A DNA stretch of 64,000 nt from Poa pratensis (GCA_947311845.1 CAMZMU010000041.1:133737975-133801974); one strand, 5' to 3'. Counted from the stretch's first letter, positions 45,694-57,246 are shown. Translations and numbers: made by a program. Notes: a model not told the origin generated them from the letters alone.

Positions 45694-48600
45694 GGCGTCA
45701 GGCGTCACGTTCCAGGCGGGAACTCTTGGCGGCATCGGCGAAACAATCGCCGTCGGCGCGCTGTTCGCTACGGCGACAGTCACTACATCAGCTGCGACGA
45801 GTCCTACATCCCCGCAGACGACTACATTGTCGGATGCGGAGTTGTGCCGTTTGGCGGCGTCGATGTGTTCATCGGCTACACTTCTGAGGCGTATGGGTTG
45901 CCGCGAATTTATTCGCCATCCCACCCGCCCTACAATCAAGACGGATCTGAGTTTGCCTCCTCTGAGGAGTCCGCAGATTCAGATCTACACTTTGTCGGCA
46001 TGACGGGACTGGGATCAGACTCCCAGCCCAACAGTCAAGATCCCGAATCTATTCTTCCTGCACTCCAGGATGATGTGATGTCGGATGCCGGATCCAGATC
46101 TACCGTTCACGTCAACGTAGACTCTGATTCCGAAGAAGATTCTGCCAGCATGTTTGAGCAACGGGTCAAGAAGTGTTTTATTACACCTGATCCTCCGCCA
46201 TCTGAGGCGGCTACGGGCTCTTCCGTCAACATGCAGCAGATCTTTGTGGCGGATGTCACCGGCGCAGCTTCAGAGAAGGCGGCAACTGACGCCGCCAACC
46301 TGGGGACCCCGGCAACCGATCCACAGTTTCCAGAGCCTCCTGGGGCTCCAAAGAAGAAAATCTGGAGAAGGGCGAGCCCAGCAAGATAGGAAGCATGGCG
46401 GCTCTGGCGGAAGTTCTTCACACGCCGGTAAACGACAAAACCAATCCGGCTGATTTGGAGAAACTTCGGAACACCTTGGTGGAGCAAACTGAGTACCTCA
46501 AAAGCAAGCAAGCAGAGGTCCAGAGCCTCCTCGACGAAGCCAAGGAGGAAAACGCCAAGATAACTGCCAAGTGCGACCCCAAGCGTAATCTTTTCACCAC
46601 CACCCCATTGCCCAAGCCGGCAGGACAAGTGGCGGAGAAGAGAGGTAGGAAAGGCAGGGATCATGACACCTTCAAATCCCCTGCCCAAAAGCTTGGTTTC
46701 GAGTGGGCTACAGCGCCGCAGCGTAAGGACAAGAACGGGGACGTCATCCTCGCAACACCTGTCCTCAACACTGCGGCCGCCTTGGACATCCTCAACAATG
46801 ATGACTATGACAAGGACGAGAAGATCTACTACGCATCGATCCTTGCTCGCAAAGCTCTAGAGCAGCAGGCCCGTGCTGATTCTCGCGCCGACATGGCGGA
46901 CGCAAGGGGAGGAAAGTTGGAATCAAAATCCAACGCTTGCAAAGCTGCGGCCGGTGGCAACCCAGAAGATCCGTCCGGTTCCAGTAGCCACGGAAAAGGG
47001 AAGGACAAGGAGAAAGACCCACGCAAATCACCACCTCCAAAAAGGCAGCGTGATGAGGCATCCAGGACCGGCAACAGGCGCAAGGCCTCACCTCCTCCGC
47101 CTAGGCGGGATGAAGGCGGAAGCAGGGGCAGCAAGCAGCCGCCAAGGGTGGCGGCAACCGCGACGATGCCCCGCCGCCAAGAAGAAGCAGGGACCGCACA
47201 CAGTCCCCACCACCAGTGCCCAGGCACGAAGGCGGAAGCCGGGGACACAACAATGAGCCTAGGCACAGCCGGGCAGCGCAGGACGAGCCACATGCTGATA
47301 GATCTGGCAAACAGCTCAGTCCGCAAGACGCGAGACATCGTCTCAATGACATCAAGGCTGGAAAGCAAGATGCCTATCTAGGACCTGAGTGCTTTGGCCC
47401 AGCCATCCGCAACGTTCAAGTACCCAGAGACATGACGTCAGTGTCAAAAACTCATCAAAGGTACAATGGAGCGGACAAGCCAAACTCATGGTTGTCGGAC
47501 TACGCGCTGGCAGTTGAAATTGCTGGAGGCAATGGCCTCGTCGCGCACGCTTCCTTCCCCTCATGTTGGAGGGGACAGCCCGAAGCTGGATCGAAAACTT
47601 GCCGGAGAAAAGCATTCATAGCTGGCATGACATGGAAAAGGTGTTCACGCAGCACTTCCAAGGCACGTACAAGCGACCCAATACATACACAGATTTGGTT
47701 CGTTGCGTGCAAAAGCCAGATGAAACAGCTACAAGCTTCTTGGCAAGGTGGATTCAAACAAAGGCAAGCTGCGAGAACGTAGACGACAATCAAGCAATCC
47801 ATGCCTTCACCACGGGCCTCCTGAAGGGCTCAAGTCTCAGACATAAGCTCGTACGCATGCAAGTCAAGGATCTCGGAGTCATGCTCGAAGTAGCAGCCAT
47901 GTACGCACAGGCGGATGACGATGCACGCGATGGAGATGGCGCACATGATATGGCGCCAAACAGGCGAGCAAGTCACAAACGCAAGGCTCCCCAGGATGAC
48001 AAAGCCGGACCATCAAACGAGGTCGCCGCCGCCTTCGAAGGCAAAGGCAGCAACCGCAAGTGGAAAGGAAAGGGTAAAGATGGCGGCTCCAGCAAGCAGC
48101 GCCTGACGTATGATCAGGCGAAAGCCTTGCCTTGCCCAATCCACGCGTCCTTAGGCAAAGTCAACCACACATTAGGGGAATGCCGGTTCATGGAGGACTT
48201 CAAGAAAGACCCCGAGGTTGGCTGGAAATCAAAAAAGAGCAAAAAGGCTGAGAAGACAAAGAAGGAAGACGATGATGGGGCTATGTCCATGTCAGAGGAT
48301 GAGGAACCCAAGCTGATGCGTAAAGAAAGGAAATATCCCAAGGTACATGGCCAATTGGTGTGCTTCCTGGGCACTCCTTCGGCAAAAGAAGAAAAGGCGG
48401 AGATGCGCGAGCTAAACGCCACAGTACCAGACGTTCCCCAGTATCTAGACTGGTCAGAGGAGCCAATAACCTGGGATAGAGATGATCATCCAGATCACGT
48501 TCCTCACCCCGGCAAATACGCCCTTGTCGTCGACCCTATTGTCGATAACTTCAGGCTCACCAAGGTGTTGATGGATGGCGGCAGTAGCCTCAACATCATC

Positions 48601-49143
48601 TACGCGGACACTCTGAAGCGCATGAACTTGTCGGAAAGCCAGCTTGACTATAGCAAAGTCAAGTTTCATGGCATTGTTCCGGGAAAGCAAGGCAAGTCAA
48701 TGGGAAGCATCAGATTGGAGGTTACTTTTGGGCCTGAGACAAACTACCGCTCGGAGTATCTCAGGTTCGAAGTAGTCCCCTTCAAAAGTGCCTACCACGC
48801 CATTTTTGGACGGCCAGCTTTCGCCAAATTCATGGCTCGCCCGTGTTACATATACAGCAAGCTGAAGATGCCGGGACCCAATGGTACAATTACCATCAGT
48901 GGCAACTTCAAGAAAGCAAAGGAGTGTGAGCGTGGCAATGCCGCCTTCGCTGAGGCAGTCCTCCACGCAGAGGAGTTAGCCATGTTGAAGAAAGAGCTCG
49001 ATACATCACAGTTGCCGGAGCATGTAAAGACCGCTGAGCAAAAGAACACTTTCAAGGCGTCCGAAGACACAAAGAAGGCGGATCTGGTCCCAGGTGACAG
49101 CTCCAAGCAAGTCACCATAGGGGCTGGCTTGGACGACAAATAG
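45694..49143 (+). pseudogene. Z gag-protease, frameshifted in gag
   Basis: The frame is open from just after a TAA at 45691 but has no early ATG, so the start is unresolved. An acidic N-terminal region (HYISCDESYIPADDY near 45780) passes into another frame near 46390, which opens ALAEVLHTPVNDK and a coiled segment LVEQTEYLKSKQAEVQSLL, then a Lys/Arg/Pro-rich linker. Shifts near 47140 and 47555 lead to the gag core (EGTARSWIENLPEKSIHSW at 47568, ATSFLARWIQTK) in the final frame. A non-canonical zinc-binding CPIHASLGKVNHTLGEC is near 48130. The protease active site is LMDGGSSLNIIYADTL near 48570, and SAYHAIFGRPAFAKFM follows. It ends at a single TAG (49141-49143) that lies in frame with pol. 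Confidence 0.88.
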
Positions 49144-52100
49144 GAAAGCGCGCTCGTCAGGTTCCTCCGTGAGAATCAGGACATCTTTGCATGGTCGTCA
49201 GCCGACATGCCAGGTGTCCCGAGGGAACTTGCCGAGCATTCTCTTAACGTCTACGAAGGAGCCAAACCAGTGAAGCAAGGAATAAGACGCTACGGTGAGA
49301 AGAAGCGGACAGCAATAGGCAAGGAGATCATCAAGTTGCAAGAAGCCAAGTTCATTAGGGAGGTAGTACACACTGATTGGTTGGCAAATCCTGTAATGGT
49401 TCCAAAACCTAATAAGGAAATGAGAATGTGCATTGATTATACCGGTTTGAACAAGTGCTGTCCTAAGGACCACTTTGCTTTGCCTCGTATAGATCAGGTC
49501 ATAGACTCCACAGCCGGCTCCGAGCTGCTGTGCTTTTTGGATGCGTACTCCGGGTACCACCAAATCAAAATGCGAGAATCCGACCAAATCAAAACAGCGT
49601 TCACTACACCCTATGGGACCTTCTGCTACATCACGATGCCCTTCGGTCTAAAAAATGCCGGCGCAACGTATCAGCGGTGTATGCAAAGATGCCTTCACGA
49701 GCAAATTGGCCGCAATGTTCACGTCTATGTTGACGACATTGCCGTCATGTCAAGAAAGAAGGCAGATTTGCTTGATGATTTGAGAGAAACCTTTGATAGC
49801 CTCCGGGTATACAGGATGAAACTCAACCCGAAAAAATGCGTCTTCGGGGTTCCTGCCGGCAAATTGCTTGGCTTTATCGTTTCCGAACGAGGGATAGAGG
49901 TGAATCCAGAAAAAATCAAAGCGATCCTCAACATATCCAGGCCCAAGGACCTGAAGGACGTGCAGCGACTTGCCGGATCGGCGGCTGCCGTCAGTCGTTT
50001 CATTAGCCGTCTTGGTGAGAAGGCGCTGCCTCTCTACCGGCTTCTGAAGAAATCCGACAACTTCGAGTGGACAGACGAAGCAGACGCCGCCTTGCAGCAA
50101 CTCAAGGACGCGTTAACGTCTGCTCCAATTTTGGCAGCTCCTCGTTCGCAGGAACCAATGCTGCTCTATATTGCCGCAACTAACTTAGTTGTTAGTGTGG
50201 TACTGGTTGTGGAACGCAAGACGGAAATTTCAGACTTGCCGGAACAACGTCCGGTTTACTTCATCAGTGAAGTATTTTCCGCCTCAAAACAGCGTTATCC
50301 GCATTACCAGAAATTGGTCTACGGTGTTTTTTACGCCGCCAGGAAGTTAAGGCACTACTTCCAGGAACATTCAATAACCGTGGTGAGCAAGGCACCTCTG
50401 GGGGATATCATCAATAATACAGATGCAACAGGCCGCGTTGCCAAATGGGGCATTGAACTTGCCGCCTTCGACATCTCGTATAAGCCCAGAACGGCCATTA
50501 AGTCTCAAGCCTTAGCAGATTTCGTAGCTGATTGGACGGAGGCCATGGACGAAGTACCTCTCCCTGAAGATGCATACTGGATCATGCACTTTGATGGATC
50601 AAAAATGCTCCAGGGCTCGGGGGCTGGCATTGTTTTAAGAAACCCTCAAGGAGACAAGCTTAGTTATGTGTTACAAATACACTTCAAGGCAACTAATAAT
50701 GTTGCTGAATACGAAGCTCTCCTTCATGGTTTACACATTGCCAAGGAACTTGGCGTCCAACGTGTCCTCTGCTACGGAGATTCAGATTTGGTGGCGCAAC
50801 AGATACGTGGTACTTGGGACACAAAGAGCGAAACAATGGCGGCATATCGAGCTACCGTTGACGAATTCGCCAAGTGTTTTCTAGGCTACGAGGTCCGCCA
50901 TATCCCAAGAACTCAAAATGAGGCGGCAGATACACTTGCCAGAATGGGATCTGAACGCAAAAAGGTACCAAAAGATGTTTTCCTGGAACACCTACACAAG
51001 CCGTCAATTAAAGGAGCAGACCTCCTTGACCCAGAGTCGGCAGAACCAGTTGATAGTGCTAGCTATGCCGTCTACTTGGTAAAGCCGGATTGGACGACGC
51101 CATATTTGGACTTCCTGATCAATCAGGAGTTACCGGATGATGAGGTTTTGAAAAGGCAAATAATAAGAAGAGCCAAGGCATTTACAATAATCAAAGGTGA
51201 ATTGTACAAGCGTAGCACCACTGGTGTTTACCAACGCTGCATTTCGCCCGAAGAAGGCAGAGAATTGTTGGATGAGATACATGCCGGCGTATGTGGACAT
51301 CATGCTTCTTCACGCGCCCTTGTTTCAAAAGCCTTCCGACAAGGTTTCTATTGGTTGACAGCCAAGCAAGATGCAGAAGACATTGTTAAAAGGTGCAGGG
51401 GCTGCCAACTTTATGCCAGACAATCACATATGCCGGCTCAAGAGCTTAAAACAATACCCATCACGTGGCCTTTCGCAGTCTGGGGCTTGGACATGGTTGG
51501 TCCGTTTAAAACGGCGCCTGGTGGCTACACACATTTACTTGTGGCTGTAGACAAGTTTACCAAATGGGTTGAAGCTAAGCCTATCAAAAAGCTAGACGGC
51601 GCCACAGCCGCAAACTTTCTGTGGGGAATAATCTCTCGGTTCGGGGTGCCTCATAGCATTATCACCGACAATGGCACTAACTTGTCGCAAGGCGAAGTCG
51701 AGGAATACTGTTATAAGCATGGTATCCGCCTAGATCTAGCCTCCGTCGCGCATCCGCAAGCAAACGGTCAAGTAGAGCGTACAAATGGTTTAGTCCTACA
51801 AGGAATCAAACCACGTCTCGAAGTACCATTGCACAGAGCGGCTGGGGCTTGGGTGGATGAATTGCAGTCTGTCCTTTGGAGTTTACGCACAACTCCAAAC
51901 AGATCAACCAAGTTTACTCCTTTCTTCTTAGTCTATGGCGCAGAAGCAGTGTTGCCAACCGACATGATGTACGATTCTCCCAGAATCCAAGCCTACGTCC
52001 AGGAGGACGCAGAAGATGCAAGACAGGATGGCCTTGACCTACTTGATGAAGAACGAGATGTTGCCCTTGCGCGATCCGCCATCTATCAGCAAAGTTTGAG

Positions 52101-52380
52101 GCGTTATCACAGCAGAAGGGTGAGGCAAAGAAGTTTTAGAGTGGGTGACCTGGTTCTCCGCCTAATCCAAGATAGAAAGGGCTTGCATAAGTTATCCCCG
52201 CCTTGGGAAGGACCTTTTGTGGTCAGTAAGGTGTTGCTCAATGGTTCTTATTACTTGGTCGATGCACGTGACGGATACAAGAAGAAGCGAGGTCGCAAGC
52301 GCAAAAGGAAGGTTGACGACAAGTACGAAGAAACCAAGCGACCCTGGAACATTGAGCAGCTACGTCCTTTTTACACTTAG
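49144..52380 (+). CDS. pol: Z pol: reverse transcriptase, dual RNase H, integrase
   Basis: The frame is open for about 1078 codons after the TAG; the first ATG is at 49207 (MPGVPRELAEHSLN, 1057 codons). RT: MRMCIDYTGLNKCCPKDHF, AYSGYHQIKM, TMPFGLKNAGATYQ and the catalytic YVDDIAVM near 49722-49745. The first RNase H (about 50160-50550) has the usual fold landmarks (ISEVFSASKQRYPHYQK) but lacks the catalytic Asp (YIAATNLVVS). A second RNase H (50575-50960) starts MHFDGSKMLQGSGAGIVL and ends PRTQNEAADTLARMG, with its acidic residues present. Integrase: HHCC zinc region near 51285-51410 (CRGCQLYARQ), DDE core with Asp at 51490, Asp at 51667 and Glu at 51775 (D-x35-E), and a C-terminal VGDLVLRLIQDRKG/PPWEGPFVV. 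No lesion is seen. Synthesis would require readthrough, or the TAG is a mutation. Confidence 0.95.
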   Translation, partial: ESALVRFLRENQDIFAWSSADMPGVPRELAEHSLNVYEGAKPVKQGIRRYGEKKRTAIGKEIIKLQEAKFIREVVHTDWLANPVMVPKPNKEMRMCIDYTGLNKCCPKDHFALPRIDQVIDSTAGSELLCFLDAYSGYHQIKMRESDQIKTAFTTPYGTFCYITMPFGLKNAGATYQRCMQRCLHEQIGRNVHVYVDDIAVMSRKKADLLDDLRETFDSLRVYRMKLNPKKCVFGVPAGKLLGFIVSERGIEVNPEKIKAILNISRPKDLKDVQRLAGSAAAVSRFISRLGEKALPLYRLLKKSDNFEWTDEADAALQQLKDALTSAPILAAPRSQEPMLLYIAATNLVVSVVLVVERKTEISDLPEQRPVYFISEVFSASKQRYPHYQKLVYGVFYAARKLRHYFQEHSITVVSKAPLGDIINNTDATGRVAKWGIELAAFDISYKPRTAIKSQALADFVADWTEAMDEVPLPEDAYWIMHFDGSKMLQGSGAGIVLRNPQGDKLSYVLQIHFKATNNVAEYEALLHGLHIAKELGVQRVLCYGDSDLVAQQIRGTWDTKSETMAAYRATVDEFAKCFLGYEVRHIPRTQNEAADTLARMGSERKKVPKDVFLEHLHKPSIKGADLLDPESAEPVDSASYAVYLVKPDWTTPYLDFLINQELPDDEVLKRQIIRRAKAFTIIKGELYKRSTTGVYQRCISPEEGRELLDEIHAGVCGHHASSRALVSKAFRQGFYWLTAKQDAEDIVKRCRGCQLYARQSHMPAQELKTIPITWPFAVWGLDMVGPFKTAPGGYTHLLVAVDKFTKWVEAKPIKKLDGATAANFLWGIISRFGVPHSIITDNGTNLSQGEVEEYCYKHGIRLDLASVAHPQANGQVERTNGLVLQGIKPRLEVPLHRAAGAWVDELQSVLWSLRTTPNRSTKFTPFFLVYGAEAVLPTDMMYDSPRIQAYVQEDAEDARQDGLDLLDEERDVALARSAIYQQSLRRYHSRRVRQRSFRVGDLVLRLIQDRKGLHKLSPPWEGPFVVSKVLLNGSYYLVDARDGYKKKRGRKRKRKVDDKYEETKRPWNIEQLRPFYT

Positions 52381-52917
52381 CAATTTCCACATTGTAATAA
52401 GTACTATATGATTATGAAATAAAAGTCTGTGGTTTGCTCATTCAGTTTTGGGATCATGCCATCTTTTGTCTTTTCTCGCAATCATATATCTGTTGTCATA
52501 AAAGTTACCAAATAAAATAAGTTTTGCTCCGTGCTAAGGTCCAAACTTTTTTGACATTTGCCGTCTGCCGGCTAAAAACGCAAACAATCTTTGCACCGCC
52601 TAATATGCTTATCTGTCTGTTTGTATGTGGGTCGCCTAGTAGTATGTCGTTGGCACCAACATGCTGGCTTTGGTCTCTGAGTCTAAATTAGTTGGTATTG
52701 CACCTGGTTGGCTCAGCTAAAGTAACTAAGATGAGGTTCCGCCAACATATGAAAAAGCTAAACATGCAGGCGAGATACATATTAAGGCGGGCCACTTAAG
52801 TAAGCCTACCGCCAAGTGTAGCATAAAAGTTGGCCCATAAATATTTACAACCCAAAATAAAGTTTTATGCGTTAACAGATTAACGCAGTGTTTTGTGCTG
52901 CCTTTGCAGGAGGAAGT
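52381..52917. other. Gap between convergent pol and antisense gene in Z
   Basis: Non-coding, A/T-rich. A possible poly-A signal AATAAA on the plus strand is at 52418-52423, 38 bases after the pol stop. No equally clear signal is seen for the minus-strand gene. Confidence 0.5.
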
Positions 52918-55900
52918 CTAAGGGATTGCCGCCTTCGTAGAGCTGGTGGAGAGATCCTGGGGGCTAACGCCGGCATTCTTGGGGCTGGCTCCGCCATCCT
53001 TGGGGCTGCGCTTGTCGGTTCCGGCTTCGCCTTCTTCGCCGCGGGAAGCTTCAGGATCTGCCAAGGAGGGATCAGCAACGGCAACATGCGGGTCCGGGTG
53101 TTCCTTGTAGAACTTGCGGATGTCAACCATGTTGGCAACCCGGGTCGCATAGCCGCGAACAGACCGCAGCACGTCCTGCATCACGATGGCTTGGCTGTTT
53201 TCGTCTTCGGTGGGGAAGTACTCGGTGACTTGATGAATATCAGCCTCCGGGTACCACGCCGCCGTCATCGCCAATGCCAACTTGGCACCGCCTCGTGCTG
53301 CTGAGCGTAGTGTGTTGTCGTGTTCAGCTGTCGCCTTCTCCAGCAACTCCGGCAGAGCATCGAAGATGACGGGATCGCCGTCTTCCCCAGGGTAGAACTT
53401 GGCGGCAAATGATTTGCCGGCGCCGACAATCTGGTTGACGATTTCGCCAATTTTCAAGATCCGAGCAAGGCGCGGCGTTGTGGCCAGGTCATCTCCCAGC
53501 TAGCCGGCACTGCACAAACACAAAGTTACACACTGCAGCTTCAAGTATCAAGAAAGCAAGGTGACAAAAATGAAGGACTGGAGGCATACCCAAGACATGG
53601 TCGTGGATGGCGTTGACCTCATCCAGATGGTTCTCAAGCGTTTCTTGGGCTAGCTGGACCGCCTTTGACAGTTGGTCCTGCTGCTCCTTGGCGTTCTTGT
53701 TCACCTGGTCAAGGTTGTTGCTCATGGCCTCAAGTTGTCCAGTCAACTTGCTAACTTCGGCAGCATGAGCCAACGCACGATCATCCAGCTCCTTGGCGTG
53801 ATCCGCCTTCAGCTTGGTCACCAGCCCGGCAAGATCTGCAGCTTCGTTCATCAAAGCTTGCATGTCAGTGGAGTTCTTGAGAATATCTTGCGCAGTGTTT
53901 AATAATTCTACAAATAAAAAGAAAAGACGACTAAAATACTTGTCGGAAAAGGAAAAGAAGTCGGACGAAAAGAAGGCAAAGAAAGCTTTGTCACCTTCAT
54001 CCTTCTTGCGAGCTTCTTCCAAACTCGCAATTTGGGCGTTCTTCAACTCCACGTCCTGCTGCAGTTCCTCGCATTCCTTCTTCTTCATCTCTTGAGCACG
54101 AAATAGCTCAAGATTGGAAGCAAGAACGGCCTGCATGCACGAAAGCAACATTATGGTTAGCGCTATTTAGTCAACGAGACCACTTTGCCGGCTAAATTTT
54201 TCAGCCGCCAAAGTGCTCGGGGGCTGGGACCATAGGCTATTTTACCTCAAGTTGTCCGTGCAGGGTGTCGTGGAGTTCGTCCATGTGTGCGTACCAGTTG
54301 CGGGTACCGTCACGCATGGTCTTCAGTGTTTGCCGGGGGTCTTGCAACCCTTTGCCAGGTTGGGAGCCAGGATGAGTGGACGATCCGCCTTGTTCGGCCG
54401 CCATCTGGTCATCCATCTCCTGCTTCATGGCGATAAATCGAGCGGCATCACTAGCCGAAGCTTCAGCCGTCTTGGAAAAAGTTATGCCGGCAACTGATTT
54501 CTTGCCCGCCATCTTCTCTGTAGCCGCCTCTGCGGTACCGGCAGCTGTGTACGTTCCCTGGCACACAACCACGGGAACGCCAACTGTGGGCGTTGTCGGC
54601 GCAGCAGCTGGAGAAGAACGTGGTGGCTTGCCCCTGCCGGCAGCAATCTTCAAGTTGGAGCGGAGTTTGGGCATGGTAGGCTTGCCTCTGTAAGCAGAAA
54701 CATGCAAGTTTGTCAGCACAAACATATTAAAATATCCAAGTCAGGGAAGCCAAAGTTTGCTAACCGCTTCAAGGGAACGTTCCCCACGGTCTCATCCTCT
54801 GCGTCGGCAGAGGTGGCCGCCTTCTTCCTCTTCTCCAAATCCTTGGTGGAGGAGCTCAGCTTGCGCTTCTTCGACTTGCTGGCACCTGTATCATACCAGT
54901 TTGGGGCCAGCTCGTCCTCTCCCAAGGTTTGTAGCTGAAAAGGAAGCAAGACAATATTAATTCAGTACCTAGTGGGCAAGGATGTTAGTGAAATAACAAA
55001 GTAGCTTTCACTTACCGCTGGGGCTGGGTTGTTATGAGTGAACATGGCGACGCCTTCAGCCGCCTTCACCGACAGAGGCTTGATAAGCTCTCTAAGCCGG
55101 TACTCCAAGGCATCCTGATCAAGGGTGCTGTTGCCGGCGTCGTCCGCCTTGTACTCGCACATCTTCAGTGGGCGATGGCGGAGAGGCATAATCTTCCTCG
55201 ACACCCAGCAGATGACGGTGTCAACTCCGTCAAGTCGTGGAGCCAACATCGTCTTCGTCAAGAACTCGATCCGCCTAACGGCAACTCGAAGTTCTTCCGG
55301 CAAGCTGCTGAGCGGCACTTTTGCTGTCCAGCAAGCCTTGTGGGTTGGCGGACCGTTGACGAAGGCTGGCATCCCTTGCGTGCTGCCAGGTGTCGGGATG
55401 TCCTTGCAGTAAAAGAAAGTGCTGGTCCAGTGCTTCACCGACTCGATGTATGGTATTTTTGGGTACCAGTCGGGTTGGCGGCAGTTGAACGTAACACTAC
55501 CGCAGGTTGCTAGGTGGCCGCCTGGTATGGTTTGCCGGCGGCACAGGAAGCAGTACTTAAACAGCTCTATGGACGCAGCTATGCCTAAGTACCCTTCGCA
55601 CAAAGCCTGGAAGCCGGCTAGCACTAGAATACTGTTGGGCGCTATGTTGTGTGGCTGCAGCCCATAAAAACTAAGCACCGCCAAGAAGAAGGCGGAAAGC
55701 GGCAGAGACATACCGCGAAGGCTATGCGAAGCCAACATGACACGCTCGCCGTCTTGGGGGTCAGGCACCGCCTCGTCGCCTGGAACCCTCCAGGAGCATT
55801 CCGTCTTTGGCGGAATGTATCCGCCTTCCTCCAGTTCCTTCAGATATGCTGACGTCATAACTGACGGCAGCCAGTACCTGGAACCCAGGTCTCCAGCCTC

Positions 55901-56185
55901 TTCCTCTTCCTCGACGTCGTCATCCTCGTCGGCGGCAGATTCCGCCGCGGCCTCTGAGCTGGTAGCCGCGAGGGATGGGAGGGGAAAAGTTGGAGCGGCG
56001 GTCGCAGGCGCCGTCGGAGCTGGGAAGAAGTAGAAACCCCGCCCGTGGCCACGGTGGCCGCGGGAGAGGTCATCGATGCGCCTGCAGGCACCGCCGCCGC
56101 CGCTGGGACAGATCCAGATCCGGCGGGGGTCGAAGAGCCGCAGCCAGTGCCGCCGTCGCGCCGCATCCTGCTGAGTGCTCGCCAT
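52918..56185 (-). pseudogene. Z antisense gene: PF04195-like protein with coiled coil, six exons, one frameshift
   Basis: Minus-strand exons: 56185-55016, 54934-54765, 54687-54246, 54130-53995, 53907-53590 and 53509-52918 (stop TAG). All introns are GT-AG and the first five exons join in phase (arg split CG/A, glu split G/AA). Exon 1 (390 codons) has a Ser/Ala-rich acidic start (DEDDDVEEEEEAGDLG), then the gypsy-type transposon region: LKELEEGGYIPPKTECSWRVP, LSAFFLAVLSFYGLQPHNIAP and FQALCEGYLGI. Exon 2 is basic (SKSKKRKLSS), a possible nuclear signal. Exons 4-5 form a coiled coil (MKKKECEELQQDVELKNAQI; LTGQLEAMSNNLDQVNKNAK). Exon 6 opens VPASWEMTWPQRR, then needs a shift near 53470 to continue into KIGEIVNQIVGAGKSF and a Ser/Pro-rich end. 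The role is unknown. Confidence 0.75.
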
Positions 56186-56726
56186 TTAGGGGAGAGGGCG
56201 CTGCTCGTGCTCGCCGGAGTTGAGTTCGAGGAGGAGTTGAGCTCGGGAAGGTGAGGAGGCCACGGTGGGTGTGCGAATGAGGAAGAAGTGCATCGATGTG
56301 CCCTTTGGGGTATTTATCCCCACGCGCCAAGATCCGTGCCTAAAATTAGGGGGACGCGAGATTTCCGCCACGTGCCCACGATTTGCACGTCGTGGCAACG
56401 GCGTCTGCGGCCTCGCTCCGATTTCTGTGCGTGGTGGAGAAACCATCATGACGCATGCCCAAGTCCAAACTGTCGTGGACTGCATGGCGTCATCCGTCAA
56501 CATTTGACGAGCCTAGTCAATTGACAAGACTGGTGCCAGGAAGATTCCTGACAATGGTCAGGCCGTCTTTCCCATGATGGCGGCAAGTTGTCCGACTACT
56601 TTAGGCGGACCGCCGCTTACTTTCAACTATGGAATGCTTCAAGCTCTTCAGACGCTTACAAGACAAGGCGGACGTTGCCGACAAAGAAGACGGCGCCTGA
56701 AGAACTCGAACCCTCCCAGGGGCTAA
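56186..56726. other. Upstream region of the Z antisense gene, up to the 3' LTR
   Basis: 541 bases that must hold the antisense-gene promoter and the Z polypurine tract (caggggctaa just before 56727). No convincing TATA box is seen. Minus-strand promoter activity is inferred from gene position only. Confidence 0.45.
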
Positions 56727-57246
56727 TGTTGGGGATATACCTACTAGGGGTATCACCAGCATGGATCAATCCGGCTAGTCCAGGGTGGCCCGCAGTGGTG
56801 GTGAAGGCTTTGCCTACCGGGCGGCCCAGATAGCTGACGACCAAGGAAGGCGGATGCCGGCAAGGAGGAGGCCCAAGACTGAAGCCCATGAAGCCACCAA
56901 GACCAAGACGGAAGGCGGCATACTTGCCGGCTAGGTTTAGGACTCCGTATACTTGCTGGATACGTATTCACCTTGTAACCCTAGGTCCAGCCGCCTATAT
57001 AAGCTGGACCTCGGGACGCCTTTAGGGCAACTCTTTGATAGACAACCAACTCATTGTAACCTGTTCACGGCGATATTGCCTTATAGTGAGTTATAGCAGC
57101 ACGTAGGGCACCGCCACCGCCGTGGTGCCTGAAGCTGGGTAAACCGCCGTGTACAATCCCGACCTTGACGACGTCCACCTTCTTGCCCTACGTTCACCCT
57201 CGGCTAGCAGGACCCCGTCTCCTATCCAAATGCCGATACGACGACA
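56727..57246 (+). repeat. Z 3' LTR
   Basis: 520 bases; differs from the 5' copy only by a missing g near 57230. TATA box at 56996-57002. Confidence 0.95.

Larger units (their letters stand above)
45149..57246 (+). mobile_element. Element Z: Tat-type Ty3/gypsy with pol and antisense gene, young
   Basis: Length 12,098 bases. The LTRs (45149-45669, 56727-57246) appear identical except for one base near the end (ccaagatgcc versus ccaaatgcc). Flanks are TTGTA and CTGTA, a 5-bp duplication with one substitution, and joining them restores the gag frame of Y. In order: PBS, gag-protease (frameshifted), an open pol with dual RNase H and integrase, a convergent gap, a six-exon antisense gene and the 3' LTR. 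The dual RNase H and antisense gene place it in the Tat lineage. Confidence 0.95.

Noticed and set aside
47563..47581. ATG at 47563 as a true gag start in Z
   Set aside because: The codon is inside the conserved gag core (LMLEGTARSW). The N-terminal half of gag lies upstream in other frames, so it is only the first ATG after a frameshift.
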